The translations under genes were made by a program, and so were the position numbers. A stretch of 11,235 bases of DNA. Source: DAOTXK01 sp034435395 (lineage in GTDB: Bacteria; Chloroflexota; Anaerolineae; Aggregatilineales; Ch27). The stretch spans positions 1 to 11,235 of the forward strand of contig DAOTXK010000405.1 of the NCBI GenBank assembly GCA_034435395.1, given 5' to 3'. The notes beneath the pieces were generated by a model. It made no database searches. It was not told where the DNA came from and worked only from the letters and a program-made list of their open reading frames with translations. This document shows, piece after piece, positions 7,194-11,235 of this stretch. The number at the start of each line of letters is the position of its first letter. Positions within the stretch are counted from its first letter, which is position 1.

Positions 7194-7562
7194 ATGATGC
7201 AGACTGAAGATCGCGGACAGAAGATCGCCGCCTACATCCTGATCGGACTGGGCGTCCTGTTCCTGCTGGGACAGTTTGGCCTCAACCTGAGTTTTAACTG
7301 GTGGGCGATCTTCATCGCCCTGCCCGGCCTGGCCATGCTCAACAACGTCTACCGGGCATATTCCAGCCAGGGCAAGCTGGAGAACAACGACTTTGTGCAG
7401 GGCGCTATCGGTTTGTTCTTGATCCTGCTGGCGGCCAGCTTCTTGTTCGACCTGGACTTCCTGCGGAACTTCTGGCCGCTGATCCTGGTGGCCATCGGGC
7501 TGGCGATGCTGTTCGGCTATGGCCGCCGCAACGGCGAAAAACATAAACACGACGAGATGTAG
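7194..7562 (+). CDS. Small four-helix membrane protein, LiaI/LiaF-like transmembrane domain (DUF5668 type)
   Basis: 122 residues with four predicted membrane helices at about 11-28, 36-50, 69-86 and 93-108, a short charged N-terminus and a basic, His-containing tail (RRNGEKHKHDEM). The pattern of a Gly-rich helix, then a Trp (WWAIFIALPGLAML at 36-49, FWPLILVAIGLAML at 93-106), then a second helix is that of the LiaI-LiaF-like transmembrane domain, found in membrane proteins of the cell-envelope stress response and in many unnamed small proteins. The two halves align with each other, so the protein is an internal duplication of a two-helix unit. It lacks the soluble C-terminal domain of true LiaF. 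No sensor kinase or response regulator is nearby, so a stress role is only a family-based guess. It ends 54 bp from the convergent hypF stop. Confidence 0.8.
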   Translation: MMQTEDRGQKIAAYILIGLGVLFLLGQFGLNLSFNWWAIFIALPGLAMLNNVYRAYSSQGKLENNDFVQGAIGLFLILLAASFLFDLDFLRNFWPLILVAIGLAMLFGYGRRNGEKHKHDEM

Positions 7563-7570
7563 CGCTCCCC

Positions 7571-7607
7571 GGCTGGCGGCGGACGCCCCCATGTCCCGTC
7601 GCCGGCC
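7571..7607. terminator. Possible bidirectional hairpin between convergent genes
   Basis: GGCTGGCG (7571-7578) pairs with CGCCGGCC (7600-7607) with one wobble, and ACG (7583-7585) pairs with CGT (7597-7599) inside a bulge. It fills the 54-bp gap between the membrane protein gene and the 3' end of hypF. Neither strand has a T-run, so efficient intrinsic termination is doubtful. Confidence 0.35.
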
Positions 7608-7616
7608 AAACTCCCC

Positions 7617-10001
7617 TTACACCGAGCCGCTTCTGCCAGGAGCAGGGCGGCTCTCTCCTTGCCCGCCGACCAGCCCGTGCTTCAGCTGATGGAGGACAAT
7701 CGCCGCCTGGCCCAGGCTCAGGCCGCCATCGTTGGCCGGGACCTGCCGATGTGACAGCACTTCCAAACCCCGCGCCCGCAGCCGCTCCCGCGCCAGCCGC
7801 AGAAACAGCCGGTTCTGGAACACCCCGCCGGAGAGGGCCACAGTGTTCAACCCGCTCTCCCGGCTGACCGCTTCCGCAGCGGCGGCAAACATCTCGGCCA
7901 GGGTGAGGTGAAAGGCGGCGGCGATCGCGCCAGCCGGCCGCCCGCCCTGCAAATCCGCCACCATCTGGGTCAGCATGGCCCCTAGCCGGATCGCGCCGGA
8001 GTCGATGGCAAAGGGGTAAGGCTCCACGCCGCTCAGGTCAGCCTGGCGGGCTGCCAGTTCCAGAGCAATGGCCGCCTGTGCCTCGAAAGTCACCACCGGG
8101 CAGAGGCCCAGCAGCGCCGAAACCGCGTCAAACAGCCGCCCGCCACTCGACGTTAGAGGGGTGTTAAGGCGGTGTTTGATCTGCGTTACAACGATCTGTT
8201 GCTCATCTGGGTTAATGTGGGTTAATGTGGGAATATTTGGGATTTCGCCCAGCGTTTCCAGCAGATACCCCCAGGCGATGCGGTACGGGCGGCGGATGGC
8301 TGCCTCGCCGCCGGGCAGCGGCAGGTATTCCAGGTGGGCTGCACGCGCGTAGCCTTGCAGGTCCGCCACCAGCACCTCCCCGCCCCAGATCGCGCCGTCC
8401 GGGCCGTAGCCGGTCCCATCCAGAGCCAGGCCGATCACCGGCCCATATCGTCCATGTTCCGCCAGGCAGGCGGCGATATGCGCATGGTGGTGCTGCACCT
8501 CGACTCGCGGCAGGTTGCGCGCGGCGGCCAGCTCGCGGGCCAGGCGGGTGGTCAGGTAGTCGGGGTGCCGGTCGTGGGCGATGATCGCCGGGGCGACCTT
8601 AAACAGCCGGCATAAATGATCCATCGCCTCCCGGCAGTAGTCCAGCGCCTCCAGTGAGTCGACTTCCCCGATGTGCTGGCTGAGGAAAGCGTCCCCGCCG
8701 CGCAGCAGGCACAGGGTATTCTTCATCTCCGCCCCGACCGCCAGGATAGGGGCGTCGGCCCGCCACGGCAGCCGGATCGGATAGGGGGCGTCGCCCCGCG
8801 AGCGACGCAGCGGTTGTAAGGCGGCGTCATCCTCCCCGGCGAAATGATCCACCCACCACACCGCGTCGTCGCAGCGCATATGGATCGGGCGGTTGTGGAG
8901 CAGGAAGGCATCGGCGATGGAGCCGAGTTTGTCCCTCGCCTGGTCGTTATCGATGATGATGGGCAGGTCGCTCAGGTTGCCGCTGGTCATCACCAGGGGG
9001 CGGCCCCCATCCCGCAGCAGGAGGTGATGCAGCGGCGTATAAGGCAGCATCACGCCTAACATGGGGTTGTCCGGCGCGACGTTGGGCGCGATGGTTGTCT
9101 CCGGACGGGCATACAGCAGCACGATCGGCGCGCTGACGGCGGTCAACAGGGCGGCCTCATCCGCGTTGACCAGGCAGTGCCGACGCACCTCGTCCAGCGA
9201 GGCCATCATGACGGCGAACGGCCTGTCCGGGCGGGCCTTACGCTCGCGCAGGCGGGCCACAGCCGCCGCATCAGTGGCGTCACAGGCCAGGTGGAAACCG
9301 CCCACCCCCTTGACGGCGAGGATGTATCCTTCCCGCAGCAAAGCCGCCGCGCGGGCGATGTCGTCCTCAAAATCCCTGGACGGCACGCGCGCCAGCACGT
9401 CGCCCGGCCCGACCAGGCTCACCTGCGGCCCGCAGGCCGGGCAGGCGTTCGGCTGGGCGTGGAAGCGGCGGTCCAGCGGGTTCTCATACTCGCGCTGGCA
9501 GTCCGGGCACATGGCAAAGCCGCGCATGGTCGTCAGCGGACGGTCATAGGGCAGGCCCTGAATGATGGTATAACGCGGGCCGCAGTTGGTGCAGTTGGTG
9601 AACGGGTACCGGTAGCGGCGGTTCCCCGGATCAAACACCTCGCGCAGGCAGTCGGGGCAGGTCGCCACGTCCGGCGGAACCAGCGAGGTCCCGGCGTCGG
9701 CCTCGCTATGGCGGATGACAAACGCTTCATCCGATCCGTCGGGCGGCAGCGGCGAAGCCGTGATGCGGTCGATGCGGGCCAGGGGCGGCGCTTCCGCCGC
9801 GATGGCGGCCTGGAAGTCCTCTAGCGCCCCCGGCGGCCCCTGCACTTCGATGTCCACGCCGGAAGACGAATTTAACACCCAACCAGTCAGCGCGTGGCGG
9901 ACCGCCAGCCCGTAGATGAAGGGCCGGAAGCCCACGCCCTGCACCACGCCGTCCACGTGAATATGCCGTCGTTTTACGTCCGATCGTTCGCCGGAAGCCA
10001 T
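7617..10001 (-). CDS. hypF: Carbamoyltransferase HypF, [NiFe] hydrogenase maturation
   Basis: 794 residues from ATG 10001, slightly longer than the roughly 750 of the Escherichia coli protein. HypF activates carbamoyl phosphate with ATP and transfers the carbamoyl group to the C-terminal Cys of HypE, the source of the cyanide ligands. Domain order is complete: acylphosphatase-like (about 11-100, VDGVVQGVGFRPFIYG at 16-31); two zinc fingers with CxxC pairs C115/C118, C137/C140, C165/C168 and C187/C190; a YrdC-like domain (about 213-400, AVKGVGGFHLACDA at 229-242); and a Kae1-like carbamoyl transfer domain with VQHHHAHIAACLAEHG (502-517), LALDGTGYGPDG (525-536) and LSGGVFQNRLF (723-733). The tail after residue 775 is low-complexity and not conserved. 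I prefer ATG 10001, with AAAGG 7 nt upstream, over the in-frame TTG 10028. It runs divergent from hypC and contains a 10-bp tandem repeat at 8209-8231. Confidence 0.97.
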   Translation of the reverse strand: MASGERSDVKRRHIHVDGVVQGVGFRPFIYGLAVRHALTGWVLNSSSGVDIEVQGPPGALEDFQAAIAAEAPPLARIDRITASPLPPDGSDEAFVIRHSEADAGTSLVPPDVATCPDCLREVFDPGNRRYRYPFTNCTNCGPRYTIIQGLPYDRPLTTMRGFAMCPDCQREYENPLDRRFHAQPNACPACGPQVSLVGPGDVLARVPSRDFEDDIARAAALLREGYILAVKGVGGFHLACDATDAAAVARLRERKARPDRPFAVMMASLDEVRRHCLVNADEAALLTAVSAPIVLLYARPETTIAPNVAPDNPMLGVMLPYTPLHHLLLRDGGRPLVMTSGNLSDLPIIIDNDQARDKLGSIADAFLLHNRPIHMRCDDAVWWVDHFAGEDDAALQPLRRSRGDAPYPIRLPWRADAPILAVGAEMKNTLCLLRGGDAFLSQHIGEVDSLEALDYCREAMDHLCRLFKVAPAIIAHDRHPDYLTTRLARELAAARNLPRVEVQHHHAHIAACLAEHGRYGPVIGLALDGTGYGPDGAIWGGEVLVADLQGYARAAHLEYLPLPGGEAAIRRPYRIAWGYLLETLGEIPNIPTLTHINPDEQQIVVTQIKHRLNTPLTSSGGRLFDAVSALLGLCPVVTFEAQAAIALELAARQADLSGVEPYPFAIDSGAIRLGAMLTQMVADLQGGRPAGAIAAAFHLTLAEMFAAAAEAVSRESGLNTVALSGGVFQNRLFLRLARERLRARGLEVLSHRQVPANDGGLSLGQAAIVLHQLKHGLVGGQGESRPAPGRSGSV
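8209..8231. repeat. 10-bp tandem repeat (2.3 copies) inside hypF
   Basis: GGGTTAATGT occurs at 8209-8218 and 8219-8228 and is followed by GGG. Because 10 is not a multiple of three, the two copies are read in different frames (part of PTLTHINPD, residues 591-599). The HypF frame is intact on both sides. The stretch is also noticeably less GC-rich than its surroundings. Confidence 0.85.
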
Positions 10002-10149
10002 CGATGTGCCTTTGGAGCCGGGCCTCAAACCTGTTATTCTACCGGAGAAAGGTTATGAAATTCTAGCGCGCCCGCGCCTAATGTCACTATCTGCAAATCC
10101 GATTCCATTTGTACATTTTGGGTGTCCAACAACGATGAGGAGCGATACG
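10002..10149. promoter_or_regulatory. Divergent hypF / hypCD intergenic region
   Basis: 148 bp between two outward-facing hyp genes. On the minus strand TAGAAT (10041-10036) is a five-of-six match to a -10 box; an identical TAGAAT (10065-10060) lies 18 bp upstream, a weak match to a -35. That would put the hypF start site near 10029 with a leader of about 28 nt and would favour ATG 10001 over TTG 10028. Towards hypC I see no convincing promoter. I see no clear FNR-type or NikR-type palindrome. Confidence 0.4.
10137..10142 (+). promoter_or_regulatory. Strong ribosome binding site that sets a GTG start for hypC
   Basis: GAGGAG lies 7 nt upstream of GTG 10150. The frame is open back to ATG 10006, but only the GTG start gives the family N-terminus MCLGIPGKV with Cys as residue 2. 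Confidence 0.85.
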
Positions 10150-10434
10150 GTGTGCCTGGGAATCCCCGGTAAAGTCGTGGAGATTTACGAGCAGGACGGC
10201 CTGAAAATGGGCAAAGTCGACTTCGGCGGCGGCGTGGTCCGCGAGGCGTGCCTAGCCTACCTCGATGACCTGGCGGTGGGCGACTATACCATCATCCACG
10301 TCGGCTTCGCCATCAGCAAGATCGACGAGGAAGAAGCTCACCGCACGCTGGAACTGCTCCGCGAAATGGAGATGCTGGCCGACGAACAATCCCTGCTGAG
10401 GCCAGACCTGGCCGAGGGCGGCGAGACTTCATGA
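10150..10434 (+). CDS. hypC: HypC/HybG/HupF-family hydrogenase maturation chaperone
   Basis: 94 residues from GTG 10150, typical family length. HypC binds HypD and carries the Fe(CN)2CO precursor to the large subunit of [NiFe] hydrogenase. The N-terminus MCLGIPGKVVEI is the family signature; Cys2 is the essential ligand and is exposed by removal of the initiator Met. GKVDFGGGVVREACLAYL (21-38) and GDYTIIHVGFAISKID (44-59), including the conserved His50, make the OB-fold barrel. The C-terminal 35 residues form an acidic helix and a variable tail. The gene ends in ATGA overlap with hypD, so the two are translationally coupled. Confidence 0.96.
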   Translation: MCLGIPGKVVEIYEQDGLKMGKVDFGGGVVREACLAYLDDLAVGDYTIIHVGFAISKIDEEEAHRTLELLREMEMLADEQSLLRPDLAEGGETS

Positions 10435-11235
10435 AATACATCGATGAATACCGCGACGAGGCCCTCACCCGGCGGCTGTTGGACGAGCTGCACCAGGTCG
10501 TCACCCGGCCCTGGAAGCTGATGGAAGTCTGTGGCGGGCAGACGCACGCCATCCTCAAAAACGGCCTGGATCAGCTTCTACCGCCGCTGATCGAGCTGGT
10601 GCATGGCCCTGGCTGCCCGGTGTGTGTGACGCCACTGGAGCTGATCGATAAGGCGGTCGCGCTGGCTTCCCGTCCGGACGTGATCCTCGTCTCCTACGGC
10701 GACATGCTGCGCGTACCGGGATCGGAAGGCGACCTCTTCAGCGTCAGGGCAACGGGCGGCGACGTGCGGGTCGTCTATTCCCCGCTGGACTCGCTCCCCA
10801 TCGCCCGGAGCAACCCGGACAAGACCGTGGTCTTCTTCGCCATCGGCTTTGAGACAACTGCGCCCGCCAACGCCATGGCCATCGTCCAGGCCCGGGCGCA
10901 GGGCATCGACAACTTCGCCGTGCTGGTCTCCCACGTGACCGTCCCACCGGCCATCGCCGCCCTGATGGAATCGAAAGATGCGCAGGTCGATGGCTTCCTG
11001 GCCGCCGGGCACGTCAATACTGTCATGGGCTACCGGGAATACGAGCCGCTGGCGAAAAAATACCGCGTCCCCATCGTCGTCACCGGCTTCGAACCGGTGG
11101 ATATCGTGCGCGGCATCCTGATGGTCGTCCGGCAGCTTGAAGAAGGCCGCGCCGAAGTTGAGAACGCCTATCCCCGCTCGGTGACGCGGGACGGCAACCG
11201 GCCCGCCCAGGCGATCATCAATCAGGTCTTTGAAG
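10431..11235 (+). CDS. hypD: HypD, [NiFe] hydrogenase maturation iron-sulfur protein (cut by right edge)
   Basis: The first 268 codons of a protein usually about 360-380 residues long. HypD with HypC is the scaffold on which iron receives its CN and CO ligands. MEVCGGQTHA (31-40) contains the active-site Cys34, GPGCPVCVTP (59-68) holds the redox pair C62/C65, and FAIGFETTAP (136-145) and AAGHVNTVMG (191-200) are further conserved blocks. The Cys set that binds the [4Fe-4S] cluster lies in the missing C-terminal part. The ATG overlaps the hypC stop by four bases (ATGA); GAGGG at 10414-10418 inside hypC is a rather distant ribosome binding site, consistent with translational coupling. hypE is the expected next gene. 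Confidence 0.97.
   Translation, partial: MKYIDEYRDEALTRRLLDELHQVVTRPWKLMEVCGGQTHAILKNGLDQLLPPLIELVHGPGCPVCVTPLELIDKAVALASRPDVILVSYGDMLRVPGSEGDLFSVRATGGDVRVVYSPLDSLPIARSNPDKTVVFFAIGFETTAPANAMAIVQARAQGIDNFAVLVSHVTVPPAIAALMESKDAQVDGFLAAGHVNTVMGYREYEPLAKKYRVPIVVTGFEPVDIVRGILMVVRQLEEGRAEVENAYPRSVTRDGNRPAQAIINQVFE

Noticed and set aside
10002..10028. Upstream TTG start for hypF adding nine residues
   Set aside because: ATG 10001 has AAAGG at a proper distance and the extra residues are not part of the acylphosphatase domain.
10066..10077. GCGCGCCCGCGC run in the hypF-hypC gap
   Set aside because: It is an imperfect GC-rich palindrome of a kind common by chance in this base composition.
10006..10149. 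N-terminal extension of hypC from ATG 10006
   Set aside because: HypC needs Cys at residue 2, which only GTG 10150 gives, and that start has a strong GAGGAG.

Overview
The window is GC-rich bacterial chromosomal DNA with tightly packed genes. Gene content (a secreted GH57 alpha-glucanase, a PEP-synthase/PPDK regulator of the DUF299 family, xylulokinase, a LarA-type nickel racemase and the HypF/HypC/HypD set) suggests an anaerobic or facultative carbohydrate-using bacterium with a [NiFe] hydrogenase. Base composition and gene mix would fit an Anaerolineae-like Chloroflexota member, but that placement is an impression, not something the sequence proves. I see no tRNA, rRNA, CRISPR array, insertion sequence, phage gene or plasmid function.

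Layout. (1) Positions 1-4421 are read on the minus strand: a secreted GH57 glycoside hydrolase (4421-1341), then a class I SAM-dependent methyltransferase (1200-391), then, 15 nt later, the first 125 codons of a LarA-family nickel-dependent racemase that runs off the left edge. (2) A 239-bp divergent intergenic region (4422-4660) holds a perfect 10-bp inverted repeat and a good sigma70-type promoter for the plus-strand pair DUF299 regulator (4661-5482) and xylB (5516-7009). (3) A GC hairpin after xylB is followed by a small four-helix membrane protein gene (7194-7562) with a near-perfect palindrome in its leader. (4) hypF lies on the minus strand (10001-7617), convergent with the membrane protein gene. 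It is divergent from hypC (10150-10434) and hypD (10431 onward, cut by the right edge), which overlap by ATGA.

How the genes work together. HypF, HypC and HypD act in one pathway: HypF starts the route from carbamoyl phosphate to the cyanide ligands, and the HypC-HypD complex assembles the Fe(CN)2CO unit of [NiFe] hydrogenases. hypE, hypA/B and structural genes would be expected outside the window. LarA is also a nickel enzyme, but nothing here links it directly to the hyp genes. The GH57 enzyme would release glucose or maltooligosaccharides from starch-like glucans, XylB feeds xylulose into the pentose phosphate pathway, and the DUF299 protein would set the direction of pyruvate/PEP interconversion, so the left and centre of the window have a loose carbon-metabolism theme.

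I find no convincing undescribed multi-gene system. The points most worth a second look are the two intergenic palindromes, the DUF299-xylB pairing, the domain tail of the GH57 enzyme and the internal duplication in the small membrane protein.
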